Shown in pieces: positions 53,265-64,000 of a stretch of DNA of 64,000 nucleotides. The stretch comes from Musa acuminata AAA Group. Lineage: Eukaryota > Streptophyta > Magnoliopsida > Zingiberales > Musaceae. The notes under the pieces are model-generated. The model made no database searches and was not told the origin of the DNA. It was given only the letters and a program-made list of their open reading frames with translations. The position numbers were made by a program, and so were the translations under genes. How positions within the stretch are numbered: the first letter of the stretch is position 1; each line of letters begins with the position of its first letter. The stretch covers positions 14,854,501-14,918,500 of the forward strand of contig NC_088342.1 of assembly GCF_036884655.1 (NCBI RefSeq), read 5' to 3'.

Positions 53265-56200
53265 TTCTCCCACTTGGCCCAATAATTGATAAGATACAAA
53301 AAGACTTAAAAATCAAAAATAAATAAACAAAATTTATTTTAAAAAAAATAATTTGACTCAATTGGATTCTGAAATTTTTGGAAAAACTATATACACGCGC
53401 GTGAATTTTAGAAAATAGGCCAATAAATCCAATAATAATAATAATACTATATTAAGTCTGACTAACAATATGAGTCATAGCGGTTGTATGCCATCAGTGT
53501 CACACTTCCTTCTATATACCACAATACTGTTAGCCTTTCCTAATGCAGTCCAAAAATAACCCCTATAATTTGTCTTGTCAAGACAATCCTGTCATCACAT
53601 TCAACCATAATATGTACATACATAATTGTGAACATGATAGCAGAAACAAATAACTTTAAGTACGTAAGTAAGAATGTCAATTATAATATCCACTCAAACA
53701 TACATCACCATATCCTTTATGGGTTGCTCACAAACCCAATCATAAGAACATGTTCTTTCAAAATACTTTAGACTGTAAGTCCTAAGTGAATGGATCAACA
53801 ATCAATACAGTGGAACTCATGTAATTAATTGACATTAGATGTTTCTAGACTCATCTTCTCTAACCATCAAGTACTTTATACCATAATGCATATAGATGCA
53901 ATAGTACTTGTCATTCTTAGAGAAGAAAACTACTGCAATGTCATAAAATATCTTCAACGACTTGGTAATTGAGTCTAACTACACCAAGTCGTGAGATAAA
54001 AATTTTGCAATAAAAACTTTGATTAGTGGCCTCAAAGCATGCCACAAAATCAACTTCTATTATTAATAATAATAAATTGCCTCTCTAATTACATAGATAT
54101 TAACCGTAAGGTGGACTTCCTATTATCGAGGCAATTTATATAATCAGCATCTGAAAAATACCATTATTTCAAGCTGATATAATTTCATACATGTGAGCAT
54201 ATAATCTTTTGTCCCTTCCGGATATCTTATTACTTTCTCTGTAGTCCTTTAATGTTTTTACTTCTAGGTGATTTCAATATATACCCAACATTTTAATTGT
54301 AAAAACTGATATCTTTTCTAACACAGGCTTGAGCATAAACTTCCAACTACGCATATACAAAGAATATCTTCTTTGTCTTATCCTTTTCAAGTCATTTTCA
54401 AGCATTTACTATTGACTAAAATTTTGCTTTTATGATTGACTGAACAAAGCTGTATATTAAAATCATTTCAAGACTCGGTTGATATATACTTTCTAAGACA
54501 ATCTTCATAATCATTGAGGTATATCCTTGAATTACTCAATGTTAATAATATAAGATGTCTCATTCATATCAACCATATTAAAACTTTTAGTGACAAATTC
54601 TTGATTTAGTATAATAAATCAAGATCACTATTAGTAAGGCAAAATATTATTCATATATAAGACCAATATAATAAACTTGCTCACTGATATAAATACTGAT
54701 TAATAGTATTTACCTTAAATCTGAAATAATGATATTAAGAACCTTTATATATCATTACGTTAGCTTGTTTAAGGTCATAAATGGATTCCTAAATTTGCAT
54801 ATCAAACTTTATATTTCTTTCATTTTCTTTGTAAATCATTTAGAATAACCCATATAAAGCTAGATCTTTTAAAAAAATATTTTCATATCATTCTAATATA
54901 ACTTAAACTCATAATGAATCATTAATGTCATGATGATTCTTAACGAGTTCATTAAAACTCTCATTATGATCGATACATTCTTTATGAGTAAAACTTTTAA
55001 CCACAAGTCTGACCATTATATCGTTTGACATTGTCCTTTGAGTCACATTTATATAATAGACTCTTTTACAATTATTGGACAATTCGATAAATTTATCAGA
55101 CACTATTCTGGTTATTAATTTTAACTCTTCTTTTATTGCATCATATTACTTTTCAGAATCATTACTTTTCATGACCCGTGACAAAAATAAGAGATCCATT
55201 CTGATTCCTATATCATAATATAATTCTTGTAGATATACAACATAATAACCATAAATGACATGATTCCTTCCCCTTTGAGATATTCTCAAAGTTATCAATT
55301 ATGGTTGTTCTACAAGACCATTAACAACGATATCAATATAATGTAGGAGTTTAATAATGTTATTTTGTTGTTCATTTTCATCAAATCATTTAATGATTTA
55401 AGTAACAATAATCTCTCGAATAATAAAGGAGTATTAACTTGTATCTCCTTTATATCAAAATTAAATTCCGAGATTTTCACTCCCACTGATTTGCTATTTT
55501 ATAGGAATCTTATGTTACCAAATTTAATTGTCCTCGTACTATGATTAGAGCAATAAAATATGTACCCCTTTTAAACTTTTCTGAATAGATAATAAAATAT
55601 TCAGAAATAATTATTAAATTTAATTTTCTTTTATGTAAGTTGAAGATCCTTATCTCCATAGGACAATCTCAAATATATAAATATCTTAAGTTCAGTTTCC
55701 TATTATTTCATAACTTAAAAGAAGTCATGTAATTTACTTACTAGGAACACCATTCAAGATATACATAGTTGTCCGGAGCTTCTTCTCACATTGATTTAGA
55801 TACAAAAGAATAACTTATCATTGTTCTTAACCATATCTATAAGGTACGATGACATCTTTTAGCAATCATATTCTGCTGTAACACATTTGGTAAATCATAT
55901 ACCTTATTTTTCTAAGAATCTAGCAAAAGAATTAGGTTCATCATAAATACCATAAAATTTATCAACTTTGTCAGATATGATGATTTTGACTTTTCTATCT
56001 AATTGTCTATCAACTTCATTTATATACACTTCAAGAGTGTAAACGATCATAGACTTTACATGAATTAGATATATATAATCATATCTCAATATATTATTTA
56101 TATGATGATAAAATGTCTCTCTTTAATGAGACAAAAGCATAGAGTGATAAACATAACCTCAAGGAGTTTATAAAACTATATTTCACATCAATATTTAATT

Positions 56201-57400
56201 ACAGGATCATTGTAAACTTATGATTCATATTAATTCTGCATAGACTATTATACAGAATTCAAATATTAATTTTATTGAAGCACAATAAGTTTATAACCAC
56301 CAAAAGGAAAATAATATTTTAATAATTCTAGGTAAAGAACTCAAATTCTCAGAATTATAAGAAGCATGGATCCTCAAGATTTATCAAATTGAATCATCTA
56401 TAGATATAAGTAATAAATACAAACTAATATCGCTTTTACTTTAAGATGATTCCCTATATTGATAAATATCTCATTCTCTTTTGGTTTTATCCCTCTTATT
56501 TTTTTTCTTATTTTAATAAAAATATCTATTATTAGTAACATATGATGAAGCATTAAATTAATCCATCAATAATATCCGTAATATTTGATTTGAACCATAC
56601 AAAGGTTATAATTATACCTTTTTCATTTCAAATCAAATCTTATAATATATTTCTTCTTCACATAACTTTATTTGCTACAAAAGTAACACTTTATTGTGAA
56701 GATATTCTTTTATGAGTTTATATAATAATTATAAACTCAAGTGGAATTACGCTTCATCCTTATTTTAGTGTAACCTACTCCTTGAGTAGTACTCAAAATA
56801 TTATGAGTCTTGAGCTTACAGCTTTATCATTTATTTTGATAATATAATTTTAAATTCCTCAAATACTATCATAGTAAAGTATCAACTAATGACTTATCAG
56901 ATAATTTAAATTGATCCTTAGATATTCTCATGCGCTAGTTGTAAACTGTACTGAAGTCTAAGTATCATAAAATTTAAAATTGAGTCTTTCATACCTTTCT
57001 TGATCAGTCACCTCAATTATTTATTTCACAGAACTTTCAGTAATTAAGTTTGTGTTCTGTTCAATTAATATGATCAAGGTCTCACTTACTCGATACAACT
57101 TGTATATGCTCAAGCCATTTATTTCAGAAAAATAGAGACATTTACAGAAACACAATAAAGGAAGTGCCACAATAATAATATAACATTAATGCTTTGAGTT
57201 TCTAAAATATGATGAACTATTGATATCATCTATATTTCACCTTTGGGTGAATTATTGACATATATCTAGTGTTCACTCAAAATCACTTATGGAGGACTAA
57301 TATCATTCTTGTGGAATAGTGTTGTTACCTTTGGATATACAACCCTAAACTGCAAGAATATCCAAAACAGTATCATCCTACCCAATCACATAATTATTTG
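53265..57400 (-). pseudogene. E8 gag-pol, heavily decayed copia
   Basis: Only scattered traces remain. An integrase core piece at 56089-55904 has VKIIISDKVDKFYGIYDE, where the expected SDRGGE-type motif keeps Asp but has lost Glu. A reverse transcriptase start at 55103-54909 has RLVVKSFTHKECIDHNESF. Integrase lies upstream of reverse transcriptase, which is the copia order. Gag is not recognisable. The contrast with the well-preserved LTRs is noted in the findings. Confidence 0.75.
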
Positions 57401-57504
57401 AAATATATTCTCCTTTGGGATTATCTAAATCTCATAATTATATGTGTCATCGTGAATATTATTTTATTTAATGTCATTTATGATGAATTACATAATGTAT
57501 TTTA

Positions 57505-57925
57505 TAGATTATTGGTCCAGGTCACTTTGGTGGCAACAGGACCAATACAAAAAAGTAAAATACAGTCTAAAATATCCCATGAATGACATGAACTTTATTG
57601 TAATTCATATCCCATAAGTCTATCATCCCAGGCTACTTTGGTAGCTACCGGTCAGATAAAACTTAGGAAGATAAATTACAAATAATATTCACTAAATTTC
57701 TTTATCCTAATTCATACTGTCATTATGAATATTATTTTTATTTAATATCATTTAGAACTAATTTCATAATGTATTTTATAAATTACTAGTCCAGGTCACT
57801 TTGGTGGCTGCAGGACCAATACAAAAATATAAAATACAATCCAAAATGTCCTATAAATGATAAGACATTTATTGTAATTCATATTACAAAAGTTTATCAT
57901 CCAAGGCCACTTTAGCAGCTACAAG
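57505..57925. repeat. Repeated hairpin motif in the E8 leader
   Basis: TTGGTCCAGGTCACTTTGGT and the closing AGGACCAAT form an inverted repeat around 57511-57545. Related copies are at about 57627 (CCCAGGCTACTTTGGTAGC), 57790 (TCCAGGTCACTTTGGTGGC) and 57903 (CCAAGGCCACTTTAGCAGC). The first and third are 274 bp apart within a longer direct repeat. Confidence 0.8.
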
Positions 57926-58003
57926 TCAGATAAAACTTAAAGAGATGAATTACAAATAATATTTATCAAATTTCTTTAATTTATGCTAAACAGTTCAATA
58001 ATA

Positions 58004-58200
58004 GAATAACAACCACTATGCGTGAGGGCAACGCCGCCTTCACATGGGCTGCAGCCGTTGCCTTCCGCGGGCACAGCGTTCACAGGCGGTGCGGGATGCC
58101 CGTGGTGCCGCCACCGCTCGCAAGCGAACCTCTGGCTGCGACGACCGTGATGCGCGACTGCGGGGTGGTACACGGCCCTTCGTCGACAACGATCAATAGA
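58004..58200. other. GC-rich island in the E8 leader
   Basis: About 180 bases of GC-rich sequence inside a very AT-rich element, about 200 bases from the primer-binding site. Short open frames on both strands show no known domain. Confidence 0.65.
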
Positions 58201-58403
58201 GATGATCATCTCAATAACATCGATGATAGTAAACAGTAAATTCATCGATCAAACATAAAATTATACATTGCTCATAAACAGTAATAGAGCAAATCATATA
58301 GAAAGAAAACAGATCAATAATATCTGATGAATCATTCAAGCATCGTAAAGAACAATAATAGATCTAATATATTTGATCTCAAGAACTTGGCTCTGATACC
58401 AAT

Positions 58404-59032
58404 TGTTAGAATAAAATCTGTAATCATGCTATCTGTAATGCGGAAAAACTTTTATGCCAAGATTGAAATCAAATAAATTGGATCTAACAATATTACGATG
58501 CGTACCTTTTTCTTGTTGTTCAGAAAAATAAACCTTATCTGATCTACAAGTACTTCATCTTCGGATCTGAAATATCAATCTGCAAGGATCTGCAAGGAGA
58601 ACTAGATCCTAGATCCTTCTCTTCTCTTCCTATCTTTTCATAGGACCATCGAGATTGATGGATTAGGGGATCACAGAACCATCTAGATTGATGAATTAGG
58701 GGATTATGGAAGAGGGAGATTGATAGAAAAACCAATCTCTCAATTGATGAGATGCTACTCAGACGCACTCTGATGCACTATTCAGATGCATACTTAACCC
58801 CTAGAGGTCCTATCTATCATATGCCCCCTTAGCCCCTAGAGGTCCTGTCTATTTATAGGCGAGAGCAGAGGGTCTAGGATAAGTTATTAGGAGAGTTCCT
58901 CCCATCAAGGCTATCTCCTAAGGAATCCTACTTTAATATGAACTTCTTTTCTATTGGCCAATAACCATAATCAGAATCCAATAATATCTATAATATATCT
59001 TACCTAATTAAATAGGGCCACATAATCTAACA
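58404..59032 (-). repeat. E8 5' LTR
   Basis: Pairs with 52613-53264. A TATAAATA box lies on the minus strand at 58857-58850. The primer-binding site lies just left of 58404. Confidence 0.94.
58850..58857 (-). promoter_or_regulatory. TATA box of E8 5' LTR
   Basis: TATAAATA in the minus-strand LTR, facing the transporter coding exons. It could act as an alternative promoter for that gene. Confidence 0.5.
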
Positions 59033-59180
59033 CAAAGTTTAGAGAATTTTTCATACCCTGAACGAGACCATTGAAGCGAGTTGATATATCAAAATGTTGA
59101 AGACTTGGTGACTAAACCAACGAAACAAAATGATTTTGCCCGGAAATGGCAACAGATCAAGAAGAAAAGAGACAACTTAC

Positions 59181-59470
59181 TTGCAGTGGAACCCAGAGCA
59201 GATTCGATGCTCCCACGCTGGACCTTCACGGGCTCTGCGCGTTGATACGAAGCTCAGAGAAGCGGAAGAGATACTCTCTTTGGTGGCCGAATAAAAAAAT
59301 AAAAGAAATGGAGCTAAACAGCAGCAGGAGATTTCGCTACAGCCCTTTAGCATACGAGACTTGGGATACTGTATCTCCTCTTGTCTTCCCTCCTCTCTTT
59401 GGAGTTTGGAGCTTATCACTGCAATTAAACGAGCGAGTGAAAGCTGCAGAAAACGCCAAAAGTCACTGAA
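59181..59470 (-). other. Probable non-coding leader (5' UTR) exon of the sugar transporter gene
   Basis: Upstream of the transporter start, the exon with the ATG opens at an acceptor (TTTTACAG, exon from 52477), so a leader exon must lie further upstream. On the minus strand, a strong donor GTAAGTTG at 59180-59173 follows CCACTGCAA. The sequence above it is CT-rich, non-repetitive and typical of a plant leader. The resulting leader intron (52478-59180) is 6.7 kb, of which about 6.4 kb is copia element E8. The upstream limit near 59470 is a guess because no transcription start is visible. An upstream ATG at 59353 is described in the findings. Confidence 0.6.
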
Positions 59471-61290
59471 CTCACAGGTACGGCCTCTTCGATTCGTCGA
59501 AACAGGGGTAAGGATCTCAGAGTTTTAGGGTTTTCTCCACCGAACGTCTCCAAGTTCACACCTTTCACGCGAACAACCCCCGACGGCTTTCAGCAACGCG
59601 TCAAGTGCCCTGAAAAATGAAATCATTCGGTTCAAAATGCTGGGACCTTTGGTCAGTTCACTCGGCTGCACACCTCCAAAATCCTCCGTGCTGCTTTAGT
59701 TAAGCCATAAAATCCTCAGAAAGCTTGGGAAATCTGAGAAGGAAAGTAGTAATGGGATCAATCAGTGGCTGTAACCGCAGCTGTATGAAGGCTATCAGAC
59801 GATTCCTTTTGTTGTATTGGATTTGCTGGACCTTTGCATGTCGCTAGATATAGAAAGCGGTTCCAGATTCCAGCTTTGGGCTGTCCTCGTGGAGTCTGAA
59901 CGTGGTAGCGACCATTTGTTCTACCCGTCAAAGAAGATGGGAGTAGGAAGACGAAGGAAGAGGAGCCCCGTCCGCTGTGTTTCCTGCTCCTCTCGAACGA
60001 ACGAATGGGACGGCGCTATTACTCTACTCGGACCTGATGACGCCCTCCCTCTTTGGGTTATCAAGATGAATATTGATCGTGTTGAAAAAATATATTTAAT
60101 TTAGTTTTCATCCCCCGCACTAATAAGAGACATAACAAAAAATACGCATGAAAATAAAAGATCTTATTAAAGAATATCACTTTCAAAATAAACATAAATC
60201 CAAAATCTAGATGCCTAGTAACTAATGCAATTTTTCAAGACGTTTCTTCTTTATGATATATATATATATATATATAATATGGGGATTTGTTGTGAAAAAT
60301 TAATTTTTTAGTTCATCGATCAACTCTCATTAGTCTTCGTCTCCTCTCCTCTCCTCGGATATTATGAAATCTTTTTGTGGAAAATTTTCTGGGGATCTCA
60401 ACCATATGGTTGTTGCTATCACGTTAAACTTTGTAGCAATCGTAACAAGTTCATGATAGATGCTTTCATTGCATCACTAAGAGAAAGGAATACATCGTGT
60501 GCCTTGCTATTGAAAATATTGTTGTACATATGGAGTAGGTGGCATCACAAGACTTTAAGTTCGAATCTTATCTTTTAATTAAAAAATCTGCAACTAATAA
60601 TTACATGAAAAACATAATGATGACATGATGTTTGATTTTTATAGAAAGAGATTATAATACTTCGATTTGATTAGTCTCACGTTAATGTGGTCTAAGACAT
60701 CGATTAAAAATTTTAGATATTTACAGTGGTTTTTCGTTTTTTTTTTTTTTTTTGAAGTGATGAAAATAGTATATGATCCTAAGACCTTCTTAAGCCGATC
60801 TAACAAGATCATTTTTTCAGTTAAGTTAGCTAACGCATTCAAAAGATGTATTAAATAGCACATTCAAAATATATGCTGGATGAGATTTTTGGACTTTCAG
60901 CTTTTGATAAATTGATCCAGTATATTATTATTAGACTAATATTTTGGATGTAAAAAAATATTAGATAAAATCTTAAACGCTCAACATTTGAGCAATATGA
61001 TTGATTTTAGTAATATAATTGATTTTGCATTTATTCGTACGTTCCTTGCCATCGCATGGAGTTTGAAATATCATTCACTGCATTATGTTTGCATCATCAA
61101 TAAAGCGACATTATGCCACGGAATAAGAATAGTATCTAACTAAGAGGACAATTGGTTACTTGCGATGGAAATATATGCAGCCAACAGCTACACAGCAAAA
61201 GACATGACGCAGTGATTAGTAGTAAATGAAGTTGTTTAGATGTCTCCATGTGTAATTATTAATTACTGTGTTGCATTTTAATGATGTTAA
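59471..61290. other. Upstream flank of the transporter gene
   Basis: 59471-60110 is of balanced composition and probably holds the transporter promoter. A 95-codon frame at 59817-60104 has no recognisable domain. 60110-61290 is AT-rich with a short TA run near 60258-60280 and a T18 run near 60737. No gene is supported. Confidence 0.55.
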
Positions 61291-63400
61291 AATAGCATAT
61301 GTTGAGTCTTGCATTTTAACGATGAAATGAGTTTAACGAACTAATTTTATGAAAAGTTAGGTGATATAGATATATTTTTACAAAGGGTCTGGACCATTTG
61401 AATGACATGTTGGAAGATCCAAAGTCATGCTAAAGGCTTTGACACTATAATAAATGATTTGTTATGTTAAAAGATTTGACAGTGTGTCACATGTGAAAGA
61501 AAAATAAATGGAGATTTAAACAATGTGGACTAACACATAAAAAAAATGACATGCTAGAAAAATTGACCGCTTATCAAAAAACTCTATGGCATCCTTGAAA
61601 AAGTTGCTATTTTGAAACTTTATTTGAATATAATTTAAACTGCAATTGAGTTTCAATTGAATTAAATTTGTTTATGTTTGTTTAGTTGAGGTCGAAGTGC
61701 ATTGAATTAAGCCTTTATTGGGGGCAATCTATGGTTTGAACGGTTTGAGCGATGGTACCACATGGCATGATGCTATTTCAAATATGTTGTTGATAGTATT
61801 GCTAATACCCTTGTTTTTAAGTACTTTATCATAATTTACTCTAAATTTTTTTGTACTCTTTATAGTAGTTACAATCGTTCCACTTTTAGAAGCATTAAAA
61901 TTTTTTATTAAAGTTACTAAGCTTATTTAACTTTCTAATTGAGCTACTAAGCTTAGAAGGTGTGAGAATATTTGTAAGATTTTGAGAATGTCAAGGTTCC
62001 TTGTGAGCCTTAAAAAAAAATATAAAGGATTATTAATTTCTATGGATCGAAAGAAACACGAAAGCCGATGACCTCAATAAAAAAGAAATCATGAATGAAT
62101 ATAAGTCTAGAATACCAAATCACTATAAAATTAATTTACCTTTATATCTTTACTTGCTATTTTATTCATACCTTTTTTTTTCTTAGTTGAATTAGATTTT
62201 AATACTTGTCACTTGTCTTTAATCAAAATTTTAAAATTTATTGAAATTTATAATAGCACTAATTCACCTACTCTTAGTATCATTCAAAATTCAACATAAT
62301 ATACAAAGTTCAGTAAAAAAAATTAAAAAATAATGATGGTACAAAATATTATATAAGAGGAGAGAGCGGCAAATGTGATTAGGCAACATATGGATGGAGG
62401 AGACAATAAAATCAAATTTCAATATACAACCCAACCTTTAATTGCAAGATTTCAATTTTAAAATCACCTATAACATGCTGCTGCAATTTAGTTGTATATC
62501 CATGTGTTGTAAATGACTTGTAATTAAATATTATAATTAAATAAGGTTCTAGCTAACTTAGTTAATAAAGATTTTAATAGTTAATAAAATCTTGAGCTTA
62601 AATTAGTACTCAAGATATTTATTTGTGTCTCAAGTGTAATTATTACTATATATGAGGGTATATTTAGAAAAAAAAACATTAGGATATTTTAGTTCGTATT
62701 TTCCCAGAATACAATCTTTCTTCTTGTGGGAAGAAACTCTTAGAATCTTCAGATCGAAACAATATTTCATCCCTGGATCGATAATAAAGGATCCAGATTG
62801 TATTGAGGATGATCGTAAGCATCATGATCTTTTTATAATTTCTTAATTCATTATCAAATTGCTTTGGGTTTTGAACATCTTGATCTCTCCTTATTTTGTT
62901 TTTGTAATCTTAATGATATTATGTTGGGACAGATTGAGAGAGAGAAAAATTGTAAAAAAAAAAAAGGGGAGGGGGGGGGGGGGATTATGATCATGGATTG
63001 CCGCGGTTTGCAGCAAGCCATCCGAGTTCGCTCGGTTGAAGTGCATAGGAAAGTGGTGAAAAAGAAGAAAATAAGGAAGGAAAAAAAAAAAAAAAGAAAG
63101 GAGAGAAAGAAGGATTGACGTGAGCCCGTGAGAGGAAAGACAGGAAAATAAAAAAATTATGTCAACCATTTTGTTGTAGCAGGTGACAGAAGTGATCTTA
63201 GAGGTGGACATTGGAAGAAGAAAAAAAAAAAAATGGAGAATGGAACAAGAAAAATAAAAGAAAAAAGAAAAAGGTACGTGAATTAAAATTAAAAGATATT
63301 AATAGGTTTTGTTTAAAATTAAAAAAAATTTATATATGGTTGTGAATTCTTGACATTCCCAACTAATCGGGAAGTAGATAAGATTAAAGATAATTAATCC
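61291..63400 (+). repeat. SIRE-like LTR remnants and low-complexity sequence
   Basis: TGTTGAGTCTTGCATTTTAA at 61299 resembles the start of the E2 LTR (TGTTGAATCTCGGATTTTGA on the minus strand). CACTAATTCACCTACTCTTA at 62256 resembles the E2 LTR end, so 61299 to about 62300 is probably a solo or fragmentary LTR. Between 62300 and 63400 lie an A12-G4-A-G13 purine tract (62954-62983) and several A-rich runs, probably the interior of a further LTR whose end is at 63443. Confidence 0.5.
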
Positions 63401-64000
63401 ATAAACACTAATTCACCCTCTTAGTATCGTCACGGTCCTTATAATTGGTATCAGAGTCACGTTTCTCTTTATTTGGTTTAATACCTAAGAGAGATGACTT
63501 TGTTTGATTTTCAAGATGGTTTTCTATCATTTATCTTCATATGTTCAATAGGACGGACTACACATATTGGAAAACTCGAATGAAATTTTTCTTGCTCTCT
63601 ATAAATTTTAATTTATGGAATATTATTGAACTTGGCTTTCAAAAATCTTCTAAACCAATAAATGAATGAAATGATTTAGAGAAGAAGATTTTTTCTTTGA
63701 ATGCTAGAGCTAGGAATGCTCTATTTTATACTTTGGATAAAAATGAGTTTAATCGTATTTCGACTTGTGAAACTGCACATGACATTTGGCATTCGCTTGA
63801 AGTCATACACGAAGGCATAAGTAGGGTTAAATATTCTAAAATTAATCTTTTGATACATAATTTTGAATTGTTTGGAATGTAACTAAGCAAAACCATTAGA
63901 GACATGTACACCCATTTTATGGATGTTGCCAATAGTTTAAAAGTACTTGGTAAAAATTTTTCTAACCTTGAACTTATAAATAAAATACTAAGATCCCTTC
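63401..64000 (+). mobile_element. E10: 5' end of a SIRE-like copia element, cut by the window
   Basis: An LTR end with CACTAATTCACCCTCTTAGT is followed by the primer site TGGTATCAGAGTCAC at 63446. A gag start ATG is at about 63495 (MTLFDFQDGF). Stops break the frame. Further gag pieces (63697-63882 and beyond) contain TCETAHDIWHSLEVIHEG and, at the window end, INKILRSL, matching the gag of E2. It lies on the plus strand, opposite to E2. Confidence 0.8.
63495..64000 (+). pseudogene. E10 gag, partial and broken
   Basis: SIRE-type capsid fragment with several in-frame stops and at least one frameshift before 63690. The alignment with E2 gag covers the YTYWKTRM region to ILRSL. The 3' part is outside the window. 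Confidence 0.75.

Larger units (their letters stand above)
52613..59032 (-). mobile_element. E8: complete Ty1/copia element in the transporter leader intron
   Basis: LTRs 52613-53264 (3', 652 bp) and 58404-59032 (5', 629 bp) start TGTTA and end TAACA on the plus strand. The size gap is mostly two extra copies of a 13-bp GATGCACTCAAT-type unit. The primer site TTGGTATCAGAGCC adjoins the 5' LTR, and the tract AAGTGGGAGAA adjoins the 3' LTR. The target duplication CAAAG is perfect (52608-52612 and 59033-59037). The element reads in the same direction as the host gene. Its interior is AT-rich and full of stops. Confidence 0.95.

Noticed and set aside
58018..58245. Short frames in the GC-rich block of E8 that could be a captured gene piece
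   Set aside because: No domain or known peptide could be recognised. Kept only as a compositional observation.
59817..60104. A 95-codon plus-strand frame upstream of the transporter
   Set aside because: No recognisable domain, no splice or start context that stands out, and it lies in the probable promoter region.
62864..63211. Frames of 84 and 106 codons with Lys- or Phe/Leu-rich runs
   Set aside because: Products of poly-A and poly-G tracts in LTR-like sequence.

Overview
The window is nuclear DNA of a flowering plant. It contains two intron-bearing housekeeping genes and is otherwise mostly nested LTR retrotransposons. The retroelement lineages (SIRE/Maximus-like and Tork/Angela-like copia, Reina-like and Galadriel-like chromoviruses) and the recurrent GTACC-rich repeats suggest a monocot, most likely a banana relative (Zingiberales). 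That taxonomic call is inference, not a sequence match.

Layout on the + strand. 1-16020: three nested minus-strand copia elements (E1 inserted in an LTR of E2, E2 inserted in the degraded pol of E3). 16954-43684: a RAB5-type small GTPase gene (RABF2/ARA7-like) on the minus strand. Its first five exons lie within 0.8 kb (42915-43684) and its last two at 16954-17648. They are separated by a 25.3-kb intron filled with transposons: element E7 (gag-only, with a tandemly amplified zinc-knuckle segment) carries the Reina-like E4 in its 5' LTR, and E4 carries the Galadriel-like E5 in its RNase H region. Beside them lies a second, decayed Galadriel-like copy (E6) that carries a hAT-type DNA transposon. 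45782-59470: a tonoplast monosaccharide transporter gene (TMT/TST/MSSP family) on the minus strand, with five coding exons and a non-coding leader exon. Its leader intron holds the complete copia element E8, flanked by a perfect CAAAG target duplication. 59471-64000: AT-rich flank, SIRE-like LTR remnants, and the 5' end of another SIRE-like copia (E10) on the plus strand.

The two host genes look intact. Joining the inferred exons keeps the frame and gives a 200-residue Rab5 with all GTPase motifs and a C-terminal CCS, and a 744-residue 12-helix sugar transporter with the long central loop typical of its family. The first coding intron of the transporter appears to need a GC-AG splice site. 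All retroelement coding regions are broken by stops or frameshifts. The nest order can be read from target duplications and from reading frames that resume across insertions. Nothing in the window looks like a bacterial system, a CRISPR array, an rRNA or tRNA gene, or a virus.
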